A stretch of 64,000 nt of DNA from Wurfbainia villosa. Lineage: Eukaryota; Streptophyta; Magnoliopsida; Zingiberales; Zingiberaceae. The notes beneath the pieces were generated by a model. That model searched no databases. It was not told the DNA's origin and was given only the letters and a program-made list of their open reading frames with translations. Positions 24,665 to 36,568 of this stretch are shown piece by piece. Numbering within the stretch: position 1 is the first letter of the stretch; every line of letters starts with the position of its first letter. Location of the stretch: positions 112,643,179-112,707,178 of the forward strand of contig CM045996.1 of assembly GCA_025175895.1 (NCBI GenBank), written 5' to 3'. The translations under genes were made by a program, and so were the position numbers.

Positions 24665-26438
24665 CTAGCGTGAATCAATCACGCTCTTAGGAACCCAAAA
24701 CCGATTTGAGCTCCTAGGGTTAATTAGGTATTTCTTAGGGATAACCTCCCTAGATACCTTCCTAATGACCCTCCTAGGCTTGTTAGCCTTGGTCATTTGG
24801 GTCTTACCTAGGTTGACTCTAGGGGTAACTCCCCTTGCAACCTTCTTAGTAGCCACCCTAGGTTTCCTTGAAACCCTAGCCACTAGGCACACCCTTTGGT
24901 CAACTCTAGGGATAACCTCCCTATTGACCTTGGTCTTCCTAGACCTAGTTTGTGTTCCATAGTCTAATGGAACACTATGGTAAGCTACCTTAGGCTTAGG
25001 TTTGTGACTCAAACCTTGCTTGCCCTTGGTTGACTTTTGACTCTTAGGTCCTTGGTGTTGACTTTGACTTTTGGACCTTTGACTTTGACCATTAGACCCT
25101 TTAAATTGATTTTGTATATTCCTAAGGGTCTTTTCAAGTTTTTCAAGCCTTGACCTCAAGACTTGATTTTCCTTTTCTAATTGCCCAATTTTAGAATTTT
25201 GATTTAAATCTTGGGCATTGGACTTCCTAGGCATATGCCTAGTCCATTTAGGGTTTAGACCTAGGTGCTCTTGCACCTTTCTAATTGTCTCCCTAGGTAA
25301 AAATTTTCTAGAGTTATTTGACCTGGGTTTGTCCTTAGATAAGTTGTTTTTAGGGACATTAGTCCTAAATTTCTCCCTATTATCTAAGTGAATATTTTTA
25401 GTTCCTAAACAAAAGTATTTATTTCTATTAGCATGCTTTTCATGGCAAATTGCTAGGGAATTGAAATTTCTAGCATGCTTTTGTCTATTAACTAAAGAAA
25501 GAGCATTATTAACTTGATATACCTTAGGGTTAGCCTTAGTAGCTCCCCCTACTTGTGATGCTCCCCTTTGCCCCTTCTTCTCCCCCTTCGGGCATTGACT
25601 CCGGTAGTCGGCATTTGAAGCAAATCACTTGCTCCTTGCTCTTTTTCATTGAGGCACCGGTCTCCTTGACTTTTGACACGGGTGGAGTCTTCTTAACCCA
25701 TTTAGGACACTTACTCTTGTAGTGTCCTTTCTCCCTACATTCAAAGCATATAATATTCATTTTATTATTAATTGACATGCTTGAGTTACCTAGGGTGGTT
25801 GTGGTGGTCGGAGTGGATTCTTGAGCTTGCTCTTCCTCTCTACCGGATGTAGATGGTTCTTCTTGTTGCTCCGGTGTTGAGGAAACTCTAATCTCCTCCT
25901 CAATCCTAGAAGTGGATGCTTCTTCCACTTCCTCCACCAACCCGGAAATTAACTCCCTATCAACTTCCGATTCTACTTCCTTCTCCGATCCGGATGTTGA
26001 TTCCCTACCAACTTTCGAATCCTCAAGCTCTTTAGATGTTTCTTCTTGATCTTGAGAGGGTGATGGTCCTTCTTCTTGGACCGATGATAGGCTTTCATGG
26101 AGCTTGGCCAAATCGCTCCATAGCTCCTTAGCATCCACATAGTCACCTAGGCTACACAAGAGGTCATTAGGAATTAAATCAAAAATGAATTTGATTACCT
26201 TCTTGTTTTTATCGAATTGTTGGAGTTGCTCCTCACTCCATTTCTTCTTCTTGAGAAACCCTCCTTTTGGTCCCTTAGGATATTCAAATTCTTCCATCAA
26301 TGCAGACCACTCCTCAAGGTCTCTCATCATCAAAAAATCTTCAATTCTCGCCTTCCAAGAATTGAAACCTTCTCGTCCATAGAAGGCATACGGAATTGGG
26401 GTGTTGATATCCCATCCCAATTGTCCTTGGATTTCCAT
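24665..26438 (-). pseudogene. S3 gag-like protein, one frameshift, no pol
   Basis: The first frame (26438-25536, 300 aa) starts 60 nt after the primer site. Residues 1-119 form a copia gag (UBN2-like) domain with WKARIEDFL and WSDLAKLHE. Residues 120-228 are acidic Glu/Ser/Thr-rich, and 231-244 make a CCHC knuckle (CFECREKGHYKSKC). A second knuckle begins CFKC but is spoiled by a small deletion that shifts the frame. The other frame then runs open from there to 24665. It carries a coiled coil (IGQLEKENQVLRSRLEKLEK), a Lys/Arg/Gln-rich tail and the end NRFWVPKSVIDSR. One original ORF of about 590 codons is therefore likely. It would have formed virus-like particles; pol proteins would have to come from another element. 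Confidence 0.75.
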
Positions 26439-26498
26439 CTTTACCCTCTAGCCTTTTTTGTCCTAGCTCCCGGCGGTTAGTCCGTAGAAGAGTCCCGG

Positions 26499-26512
26499 GC
26501 TCTGATACCACT
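26499..26512 (-). promoter_or_regulatory. Primer-binding site of S3 (tRNA-iMet)
   Basis: The minus strand reads GTGGTATCAGAGC next to the LTR end TCTCCAACA. TGGTATCAGAGC complements the 3' end of plant initiator tRNA-Met, the usual copia primer. Confidence 0.9.
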
Positions 26513-27373
26513 TGTTGGAGATTTGACGCCGCTAGAGGGGGGTGAATAGTGTTGAATTTGTACGTAGATGGAAATCATTCGCGTTGCTTGTCTACAATCT
26601 TGTTAGTACGCAGCGGAATAAACAATAACAAATACAAACACAAGATACAATCACAACACGCACGATATAACGTGGTTCGGAACCGAACGGTTCCTACTCC
26701 ACGGATCGAGCTCTAAAGAGCCCTAGTGATGCACACGCACTCACTAATCACAAATACTCCTTCTCGACACAAGTCGAAGGTGGAGAAACCTCTTACAATA
26801 AGATTACAACAATAATCTAAATACAACAAGCAAATATAAGAAGAAATACAACAAGAGAAGTAAAGAACACTTTACAAAAACTCTTTAGAAGCTTGCTTGT
26901 TGATTGCCTTGGACTAGCACTTGAAAGCCCTGATTTGCAGCAGCAAATCGCTTCAAAACGTACAAGAAAATCGGTTGCAAAAACCCTCCCGTCGAGCTCC
27001 TTTATATCGCGCGCGACACGGATTTCCGCCCATCGGTCATCGCCATAAGTCACCGATCGTGATGCCCATGTCGTGAGACAACGACTCGATCCACGTTGGA
27101 AAAACTCCAATGGATCTCTTGGCGATCATTGCCAACATTAGCGATCGCCCGGTGCGTAGTCGATCGCCTTGATCGGCTACGAGCATTCATGCTCGCGGTG
27201 AACTAGCGATCGGCTGAGCCCTTGGCGATCGGCTACCGTAGACATCGATTCGGCGGCTCCCATGAGCGATTGCGAGCGATTCGGCTCTTAAACGGCAGTC
27301 GAACTCAAGTTGACTCACGGCAGTCGAATCGGCCATAATGCCAGTCGACTGTCAACCTCAAAGATGAGGTTTT
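26513..27373 (-). mobile_element. Left half of the middle S LTR (5' LTR of S3)
   Basis: It begins TGTTGGAGATTTGACG and follows the S3 3' LTR from 21072 to the CCTCAAAGATGAGGTTTT block, where the Angela-type element C2 is inserted. The rest of the LTR resumes at 36569. It faces the S3 primer site and gag, so it is the 5' LTR of S3 and also the 3' LTR of S4. Confidence 0.8.
27001..27007 (-). promoter_or_regulatory. Possible TATA box in the S LTR
   Basis: The minus strand reads ATATAAAGGAGCTCG here. The equivalent place is CTTTATAAGG in S1 (15357). It lies about 490 bp from the LTR end, giving a plausible R-U5 length. The S3 3' LTR has TTTTATCC at this place, so the box is not fully conserved. 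Confidence 0.4.
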
Positions 27374-29570
27374 TGTTAGTAATATATGAGAGATGTCCTA
27401 AGGCAATCGCCTTATGTATGAACCATTTATATGATAAATGAAGATTCACTATTTGAGTATACATGTTTTATGTATTTGATTGGATCTTAAACTCATTTAC
27501 TGAATGTCACGATACGATTCACGGCATGAGAGAATTTGTGATTGGATCACAACTAGTGAGTATCTCTACATGTGTAATTGTGATGTATCGAATTATCCTA
27601 GTCGATGAATTGATGGATTTGGACACCATCAGGACTAGCAGGTATACTCCTTGGTGTATCCAAGCAAATGATTCTCACCGGCCGAGACATAGTGATGTCC
27701 GGAGTTAATCGTGGATGCTAGTTATGGTAACTAGTTCATTGGAGTGACCAGCCGTAAGACTTCATATGGTTCTCTGCATATATAGATATGTCAATGAAGT
27801 TCTTACTGTGACTTAAGTGCGATGTTCCTTTGACTTGCGGTATTCAAGTCATCTTGATCATGGAGACTTATGCTTTGACATCTTAAGCAAACATCTCTAA
27901 GGAGATGTGGACCCGGGATGATTGGGTATAAGTCGAAGTGATCGAAGGTGTTTGAATAGCCTATAAAGGATTCACCACTCCTTGCGAGGAGATGTATACC
28001 CATGGCCTCTCGTCGGATTGTTACTAAAGTCTTTGGCCAAAGCATTACATGTTTAGAGTAAAGTACTCTTCGATACATGTGGAGTAACTAGAATCCGTAG
28101 GACGAGGAAATGATACTTGGGCTAGGTGTGGCGTGAGTCGACCTAGTGGGGACACACTAGACCATGTCCTGAACCAAGTGGGTATAAGATGAGTGAAGGG
28201 AATAATCATTCAAGCTTTGAAGGGTTTCGTAAATAGTTCGGATCAACCGTTGATCTTTTGGTTAATTGGGGATCATGATGTACTACTAGGTGTCACTCAT
28301 GATCGTTCTATAATTAATGGTTAATTATAGACGGCCAACATAAACCGAGAACCTATTTGGTCACACGCACAACGAGCGTAATCCAAAGGATGTAAAACGA
28401 GCTTGAGAATGGGATTCTCAGACCGAGAGAAACTAAGTTTGGTTGGACCAAACATAAAGCGAGCATGAAATCGTTTCAGTCGCAATGGAAGCGTGGATGG
28501 GCCGTGTCTTATGAAGACATAATGGATGGACCAAAATGGTTTGGTTCTAATCCAATGGAGGAGAATAAACCAAAGGGTTTGGTTTATTTTAAATGAATGA
28601 ACCAAAGGTTGGTTTGGTTCGTTTTAACTTAAAATAAACCATCATGGTTTGGTTTATTTTAACTTATCTTAATGGAGCGGGTTAACGGGCCTAATGGTTA
28701 TGATCCAATAACCATTAAGAGAATTAGTTCTCTATAAAAGAGGGCTTAATGGATAATTAAGCCCTAATCCAATCCAAAACCCTAGCCTCAAGAGTTGCCG
28801 CCCACCCCTTGAAGGATTCAGCGCCAACCCTAGGCTGCCGCCCCTCTCCTCCTCCAACCGGCGTCCAGAAGGAGCCTTCCTTCCCCCTCGCCGGTGTCGA
28901 GCTGCTGCCGGTTGGTGCTCCGGTGATCTTCCTTGGGTGTGGCGATAAGGTGAGCACTTGGCTTCCTTGTTTTGGCCGACGCCTACTCCTCCACCAAGCT
29001 GTCCAATTTTCTGGACAGCTTCTTCTCCTCTCGTCGGAGCGTCGTTTGGACGACGGTTAGAGCTCCGACAGTGGCTAACTTATCGGGGATTCGATCTCCG
29101 GTAATCCTCTGAGGTGGAGGACGAAGGATTCGTCAATTGGTTGATGAATACCTCTCCGGAGAAGCGAGTTTTGAGAACTCGTATTAGGATCCGAATTTGG
29201 ATTCGGATCGTGATCATCTCTCGATCACGTCGTCTTCAACACGAGGCTAGTAACCCGTACGAAGACGAAGCTCGTGGCTAAGCGAAGTCATCCCGAGGAA
29301 CTCGGCGTGATACGGATAGAGACGATTCTAGCGCAGGATCGCTCCGTTGATGTCGTTTCCCGCTACACGCCATACGAAAGGTATAACGTAGATAAATTTC
29401 CTTTTATTGCAAATTTAAATTTACGGTTATGTCTACACTTGTTGTAATATGCATGCGTGTGTTGTGTGTGTTGTAATAAATGTAGATTTATTATTTTTAT
29501 TGCTTCTGCTGTGTTCATGTTTACGAAACATGATCGAACACACACACGCCGCGGTGCCGGAAACCCAACA
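27374..29570 (+). mobile_element. C2: 5' LTR of Angela-type copia element
   Basis: The 2197-bp LTR starts TGTTAGTAATATATGAG and ends AAACCCAACA, followed at once by the primer site. It contains paired AAACC/GGTTT inverted repeats at 28540-28665, a CCAATAACC and TATAAAA promoter, a GC-rich R-U5 segment with a conserved splice-donor-like AAG/GTGAGC at 28949/28950, and a GATCGTGATC block. Compared with the C3 LTR it carries many short deletions. Its left flank is S-LTR DNA. Confidence 0.9.
28733..28739 (+). promoter_or_regulatory. TATA box of C2 LTR
   Basis: TATAAAA in the context TCTCTATAAAAGAGGGC, 27 bp after CCAATAACC. The same box is at 35801-35807 (C2 3' LTR) and 57437-57443 (C3). Confidence 0.65.
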
Positions 29571-29583
29571 GTGGTATCAGAGC
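29571..29583 (+). promoter_or_regulatory. Primer-binding site of C2 (tRNA-iMet)
   Basis: GTGGTATCAGAGC directly follows the LTR end CCCAACA. The sister element C3 has lost this site. Confidence 0.9.
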
Positions 29584-29641
29584 CCAGGTTGTGTTTCGAC
29601 ATAATCGTAAAATGGTTTTGCGATACTCATAATGTATTTCT

Positions 29642-29753
29642 GGAAATTTTCTAATTTTGGAAATTTAGAAGTATTTATGGAAATTTTTCAATTTTGGAAA
29701 GTCTAGAAGTATTTATGGAAATCTTCCACTTTTGGAAAGTTGGAAGTATTTAT
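29642..29753 (+). repeat. 37/38-bp triple repeat in the C2 leader
   Basis: Units start at 29642, 29679 and 29717, each GGAAAT...TTTTGGAAA...AGAAGTATTTAT. The C3 counterpart is at about 58302-58415. Two longer hairpin-bearing repeats follow: GATTTGATTT-GGG-AAATCAAATC at 29823-29845 and GATTTGATT-TGGAG-AATCAAATC at 29980-30002. Confidence 0.85.
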
Positions 29754-30249
29754 GGAAATTGATATTTTCCATAAATAAAATATTTGATTAGATTCTTGAG
29801 ATTTGTTTCCTAATTTAATCATGATTTGATTTGGGAAATCAAATCTTAAAATATTTTATTTCCATAAGTAGTTTTAATGATTTAGGAAATTGGTTTCCTA
29901 AATAGATTTTCCTTAATCAAATAATTCCATGAATAAAATATGTGATTAGATTTGGAAATTTGTTTCCTAATTTAATTATGATTTGATTTGGAGAATCAAA
30001 TCTTAAACATATATTTTATTTCCATAAATAGTTATGACATATAAGGAAATTATATACATGACATAATTGTATGCCATGTAATTGCATTAGATGCATAACA
30101 TTATGCCATGCGTGTCGTGACATGTAGATGTATGCCATGTATGCCATGCCATGTAGATAATAGTTATTTGCATGCAAAGAGGATGAGACATAAAACCCTT
30201 AAACAATATTAAAGCCTACACCTTCCATTAATATGGTTAGAACCAGAGT

Positions 30250-30680
30250 TCCGCTTGTTTGGGTTGTTGACTCTCTCCAAGCCCTACCAACCCTAACATG
30301 TTCAAACCATGGAATAGTTTAATACTAATATGGTAAGAGTCGAGGTCAATCGTTAGCTTTGGTTGTTGGACTCTCTCCAAGCTGGGCTAATTGGTTGAAT
30401 GCGCCTAACCATATTAAAACTATTTCGATTAATGGGTTGGCTTTAACTCGAGCATCGGCTTGTTGGACTCTTCCAAGGTCGATGTAAAGGAGGTGAAGTT
30501 GGGTGCTATGCATATGATGCATACTTGTTAATGTGTTAACAACCCGATGTATGTGTGAACATTCAATTAGTTGATAGCACATTGTGATAGTTGCATATAC
30601 GTGATATGTAATCGTATAGATGATACCTACCGTCGTAGTTATGAATGGCTTGTTGACTCTTCCAAGGTTGTTCATAACTA
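30250..30680 (+). repeat. Four leader hairpins of C2 (degenerate copy)
   Basis: The motif TTGTTGGACTCTCTCCAAG or a version with small deletions occurs four times, near 30266, 30364, 30449 and 30648. Each lies between segments that pair with each other, such as AGTTATGAA with TTCATAACT. The better-preserved copy is in C3 at 58911-59358. Confidence 0.75.
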
Positions 30681-30834
30681 TGATGGATATCAGCCCATTC
30701 GAGATGGACCTACGATCTCCAAGTGATTTTGGGGTTTTGAAATTCAAAAAAATGAATGGGATTTATAAATGTATATTGATGCATTTTAAAATCATCTTTC
30801 TCATATATGCGCTTTTGTATTTCTAAAATTGATC

Positions 30835-33800
30835 ATGTTGTCTTTAATTTATGCTCCATTTTGGATTCGAATAAATTGACTGGGCCGAACTTCTTGGACT
30901 GGCTTAGAAACTTGAGAATTGTTCTCAAGGTGAAAAGCTTATGTATGTCCTCGAAGCGCCTCTTCCCGCCTATCCTAGTGACGATGTAACTCCAGACCAA
31001 TTGTTGGTCTATCAGAAACATGTGACTGATTCTAAACTGACAAGTTGCATCATGCTAGCCGCGATGGAACCCAAGCTACGAAGCGCATGAGCATATGGAT
31101 GCTCATATCGTAGTCCTTCATCTTTGTGAGTTGTTTGATTAGCAAGTGAGATTCGAAATGTTCGAAGTCTCAAAGCTCCTCTTCACCTCCGAGATGCTAG
31201 GAGGTTCATCCTGGTATCGCCAACATGTCAAGACCGTGGAGCCTTCTAAGAAGCATGAGCAGACGGTGTTGTTAGTTGATTCCTCAAGAAAGGTTCTAAG
31301 AGGGAGTCAAAGGAACAAAGAAGGGAAGAAGAAAAGGCTAAAAGGCGAACTAGCTCAAAGGGCACTTGCCATCATTATGGCAAGGAGGCCATTCAAAGAA
31401 AGTGCAAGATTTATCTTGAGTCCGTGAAGAAGATAAGGCATCGGATGCCCCATCTTCTTCAGATATCTTCGTTATTGATTTTCATTCTATTTCCTCAAAC
31501 ACTTGGGTATTGGATACTGGGTGTGGCTCACACATATGTAATGACATACATGGGCTAAGGAATAGTAGAAGACTCGTCAAGGGAGAGTCAAATTTACGTG
31601 TTGGGAATGAAGCAAAGGTTGCTGCACTCGCCATCGGAACGTATTTGTTGAAACACCCTGCAGGACTTGTCTTAGAACTGGACAATTGCTTTTATATTCC
31701 TTTGTTGATAAAGAACATCATTTCTATTTCTTGTTTAAATAGAAATGGTTTCCATTTGACGTTTAGTAACAATTGTTGTTACATAACTTTGAATGGAGTT
31801 CTTTATGGGACTGGAACTTTAAGCAATGGTGTTTATACGTTGGACGTATCCAGTGACATTTACAATATCGAAGCGAGCAACAAGCGTGCTCGAAAGGATA
31901 ATCAAATAGACTCCTATATGTGGCATTGTCGTCTTGGCCATATAAGCAAGAAACGCATGTCCGAATTACACCGATGTGGAATTCGGAATCGCTTGAATTG
32001 GATTCATACGATACATGAATCATGCTTAAAAGGCAAGATGACTAAGTTACCTTTACCGAAAAGGTGAACGAGTGGGAGAGTTACTAGGTCTAATACATAC
32101 CGATGTATGTGGACCTATGTCAACTCAAGCATTAGGAGGCTATAGCTACTTCATTACCTTCACCGATGATCACTACTTGGGTATGTGTTCTTGATGAAAC
32201 ACAAGTCCAAGCCTTTGAAAGGTTCAAAGAATTCAGAATGAAGTAGAGAAACAACATGACAAAAGTATTAAAATACTGATCGGATCGAGGTGGTGAATAC
32301 TTAAGTCAAGAGTTTCTTGATTATCTAAGAGACAATGGTATATTGTCTCAATGGACTCGCCTATACACCACAAAGATAATGGTGTATCCGAGAGGCGAAT
32401 CGACTTGTTGGACATGGTCAGTCAATGATGAATCATGCGACTCTTCCCAAGTCCTTTGGGGTTATGCACTTCATACAACTGTTTACTTGTTAAACAGAAT
32501 GCCTACCAAGGTAGTCTCAACTACTCCATATGAGATATGGAATGGTAAGAAACCTCATGTATCTTACTTGAAGATATGGGGTTGTCCTGCTTATGTGAAG
32601 TGGATCAGACGTAAAATTGATGCTAAGTCCGATAAATGTCTATTTATTGATACCCTAAGGAAACAAGGGTTACTAATTCTATCATCCCGTGGAACAAAAG
32701 GTGTTTGTTTCATGCGTGTTTCTAGAGAAAGAGTTTCTCTTGCAAGAAAACATGAGTGTCACGAGCTTGAGGAGGCTCGAGAGACTCAAATAGACATTGA
32801 TGAGATACCGGTGAAGCACAACACCGACAACTCATAGTGATGAGCAATCTGGACTTATTGTAACACCACATCTTTATAGATCCGTAGAACACGCAATATT
32901 CCCGAGAGATATGGATTTCTCGTAAGTGAATCGAACGACGTGTTACTCATTGATGATGAGGAGCCTACCAGTTATGAAGAAGTGCTGACAAGTTCAGAAA
33001 GGGATAAATGGCTTGGTGCCATGAAGTCGGAAATGGATTCCATGTATGAAAACCAAGTTTCGAACTTGGTTGACCCACCTGAAGGCATAAAGCCTATAGG
33101 GTGCAAGTGGGTTTTCAAGAAGAAAACCGACATGGATGGTAATGTGATTACCTATAAGGCTAGATTGGTGGTGAAAGGATATCGCCAAAAACAAGGTGTT
33201 GATTATGACGAAACCTATTCGCCTGTAGCTATGCTTAAATCCATTCGGATGCTCCTGGCCATAGCGGCTCATTATGATTATGAGATATGGCAGATGGATG
33301 TGAAAACAGCTTTCCTTAATGGAAACTGCCGAGGACGTGTATATGATACACCGAGGGTTTCACATCGTGATAAAACCAAGGTATGCAAATTGCGACGGTC
33401 CATTTATGGATCAAGCAAGCATCCAGAGTCGGAATATCCGCTTGATGAGACAATCAAAAGTTTGATTTCTCACAAAATCCGAACCTTGTGTGTACAAGAA
33501 GGTTAGTGGGAGGCAACAGATTCCTAGTATTGTATGTCGATGACATACTACTTATAGGAAACGATGTTTCAATCTACACTTAAGGTTTGGTTATCCAAGA
33601 CATTCTCCATGAAAGACCTGGGAGAAGCAACCTACATCCTCGGGATTAAGATCTATAGAGATAGATCGAAACAGTTGCTTGGTCTTTCGCAGTCTACATA
33701 TATAGACCGATTGCTAAAGAGGTTTAGCATGTCGGAATCCAAGAAAGGTTTCTTACCCATCGGCATGGGGTACACCTTTCGAAGTCTATGTGTCCGCGCA

Positions 33801-34372
33801 CAGAAGACGAGAGGATTTACATGAGTAAGATTCCCTATGCATCCGCAATAGGATCTATCATGTATGCTATGTTATGTACAAGGCCCGACGTATCGTATGC
33901 CTGAGTGTCACGAGCAGATATCACCGATCCAGAATGGATCATAAGACGATCCTTAAGTACTTGAGAAGAACTAAGGATGTGTTCTTAATATATGGAGAAG
34001 GGTACATGGTGATACGTGGGTAAACGGATGCCAACTCCAGATAGACAAGGATGATTCCATGTCTAAGTCTGGGTATGTATTCACCTTGAATGGAGGCGCA
34101 ATAAGTTGGAAAGGTTCCAAGCTTGACACTATAGCGGATTCTGCCACTAAGGCAGAATACATTGCAGCTTTGGAAGCAGCAAAGGAAGCGGTTTGGATCA
34201 AGAAGTTCATCTCCGAACTTGATGTGGTCTCATCAATGATCCAAACATGTGCTTCCCGCTATCATCTTATCGAGAGATCATCGTAGGAACGAAATACAAA
34301 TCGAGAAAATTCCCAACGAAAGGAACTTAGCGGATCCTTTGACTAAAGCATTACCTCAAAAGTAAGTTTGAG
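30835..34372 (+). pseudogene. C2 gag-pol polyprotein remnant (Angela lineage)
   Basis: Collinear with the C3 polyprotein from its ATG to its last codons, but scattered over frames. The middle of gag is missing: C2 jumps near 31195-31215 from GAGATGCTAGGAGGTTC to the MLKTVEPS region. Still readable are the protease LDTGCGSHICND region (31510-), the GAG-pre-integrase WHCRLGHISKKRM (about 31921), parts of integrase (32095-32400), reverse transcriptase (32940-33500) with VDD at about 33537, and RNase H (33960-34210). Small deletions outnumber substitutions. The sequence upstream of the ATG lacks the acceptor-like TTTCTAG of C3. It cannot make an active polyprotein. Confidence 0.85.
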
Positions 34373-34420
34373 GGTCATGTTGAGCTTATGGTATCGATAC
34401 CGTAGCGATTGGCATTAGGC

Positions 34421-34431
34421 CAAGTGGAGTC
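34421..34431 (+). promoter_or_regulatory. Polypurine tract of C2
   Basis: CAAGTGGAGTC precedes the 3' LTR. C3 has AAGTGGGAGT at the same place, so one G is missing here. Confidence 0.6.
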
Positions 34432-36568
34432 CGTTAGTAATATATGAGAGATGTCCTAAGGCAATCGCTTTATGTATGAACCATTTATATGATAAATGAA
34501 GATTCACTATTCGAGTATACATGTTTTATGTATTTGATTGATCTTAAACTCATTTGAATGTCCACGATACGATTCACAAAGATGAGAGAATTTGTGATTG
34601 GATCACAACTAGTGAGTATCTCTACATGTGTAATTGTGATGTATCTAATTATCCCTAGTCGATGAATTGATGGATTTGGACACCATCAATTCACGGAGAC
34701 TAGCACGAGGTATACTCCTTGGTGTATCCAAGCACCGATTCTCACCGGGCCGAGAGACATAGTGATGTCCGGAGTTAATCGTGGATGCTAGTTATGGTAA
34801 CTAGTTCATCGAGTGACCGTAGTAAGACTTCATATGGTTCTCTGCATATATAGATATGTCAATGAAGTTCTTACCGTGGCTTAAGTGCGATGTTCCTTTG
34901 ACTTGCGGTATTCAAGTCATCTTGATCATGGAGACTTATGCTTTGACATCTTAAGCAAACATCTCTAAGGAGATGTGGACCCGGGATGATTGGGTATAAG
35001 TCGAAGTGATCAAGGTGTTTGAATAGCCTATAAAGGATTCACCACTCCTTGCGAGGAGATGTATACCCATGGCCTCTCGTCGGATTGTTACTAAAGTCTT
35101 TGGCCAAAGCATTACATGTTTAGAGTAAGTACTCTTCGATACATGTGGAGTAACTAGAATCCGTAGGACGAGGAAATGATACTTGGGCTAGGTGTGACGT
35201 AGTCAGCCTAGTGGGATCACACTATAGACCATGTCCTCAACCAAGTGGGTATAAGATGAGTGAAGGGAATGGGGCAATTAATCATTCGAGCCAAGGGTTT
35301 TTCAAAATAGTTCGATCAACCGCTGATCTTTTCTTAATTGGGGATCATGATGTACTACTAGGTGCCACTCATGATCGCTCTATAATTAATGGTTAATTAT
35401 AGACGGCCAACATAAACCGAGAACCTATTTGGTCACACGACAACGAGCGTAATCCAAAGGATTTAAAACGAGCTTGAGAATGGGATTCTCGCATCGAGAG
35501 AAACTAAGTTTGGTCGACCAAACATAAAGCGAAGCATGAAATCGCTTTCACAATGGAAGCGTGGATGGGCCGTGTCTTATGAAGACATAATGGATGGACC
35601 AAAATGGTTTGGTTCTAATCCAATGGAGGAGAATAAACCAAAGGGTTTGGTTTATTTTAAACGAATGAACCAAAGGTTGGTTCGGTTCATTTTAACTTAA
35701 AATAAACCATCATGGTTTGGTTTATTTTAACTTATCTTAATGGAGCGGGTTAACGGGCCTAATGGTTATGATCCAATAACCATTAAGAGAATTAGTTCTC
35801 TATAAAAGAGGGCTTATCTAATCCAATCCAAAACCCTAGGTTAAGAGTTTTGAAGGATTTTCGCGCCAACCTCTTGCCGCCTCCTCCTCCTCCAACCGGC
35901 GCCCGAAGGTAGCCTTCCTTCCCTTCCCAAGCGGCGAGCTGCTTCCGTTAGTGCTCCGTGATCTTCCTAGGGTGTGGCATCAAGGTGAGCACTTGGCTTC
36001 CTTGTTTTGGCCGGGCGCCTATCTTCCACCAAGCTGTCCAGTTTTCTGACAGCTTTTCTCCTCTCGCCGGAGCCGCTTGACGATGGTTAGAGCCCGACAG
36101 CGCTAACTTATCCGGGATTCGATCTCCGGTAATCCTCTGAGGTGGAGGGCGATTCGTCAATTGGTTGACGAATACCTCTCCGGAGAAGCGAGTTTTGAGA
36201 ACTCGTATTAGGATCCGAATTTGGATTCGGATCGTGATCATCTCTCGATCACGTCGTCTTCAACACGAGGCTAGTAACCAGTACGAAGACGAAGCTCGTG
36301 GCTTAGCGAAGTCATCCCGAGGAACTCGGCGTGGATACGGATAGAGACGATTCTAGCAAGGATCGTTCCGGTTGATGCCGTTCCCGCTACACGTCATACG
36401 AAAGGTATAACGTAGATAAATTTCCTTTTATTGCAAATTTAAATTTACGGTTATGTCTACACTTGTTGTAATATGCATGTGTGTGTTGTAATAAATAGAA
36501 GTATTTATTATTTTTTATTGCTTCCGCTGTGTTCATGTTTACGAAACATGATCGAACACCGGAAACCC
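34432..36568 (+). mobile_element. C2: 3' LTR, ends damaged
   Basis: It starts CCGTTAGTAATATATGAG (TG changed to CG) and runs to CCGGAAACCC, lacking the final AACA, where it meets S-LTR sequence. The TATA box is at 35801 and the splice-donor-like CAAG/GTGAGC at 35984/35985. It has its own set of short deletions different from those of the 5' LTR. Confidence 0.85.

Noticed and set aside
24765..24962. A Leu/Val-rich + strand frame (also 39393-39590, 40791-41066 and 53443-53685) as a membrane protein
   Set aside because: It is the antisense of the Lys/Arg-rich gag tail; the hydrophobic look comes from reading basic codons backwards.
28809..29060. An 83-codon frame in the C2 R-U5 region, with a similar one in C3 (57534-57761)
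   Set aside because: The frames end alike because the LTRs are recent relatives. The C2 3' LTR lacks an intact version, so there is no sign of selection. It could at most be an upstream ORF.
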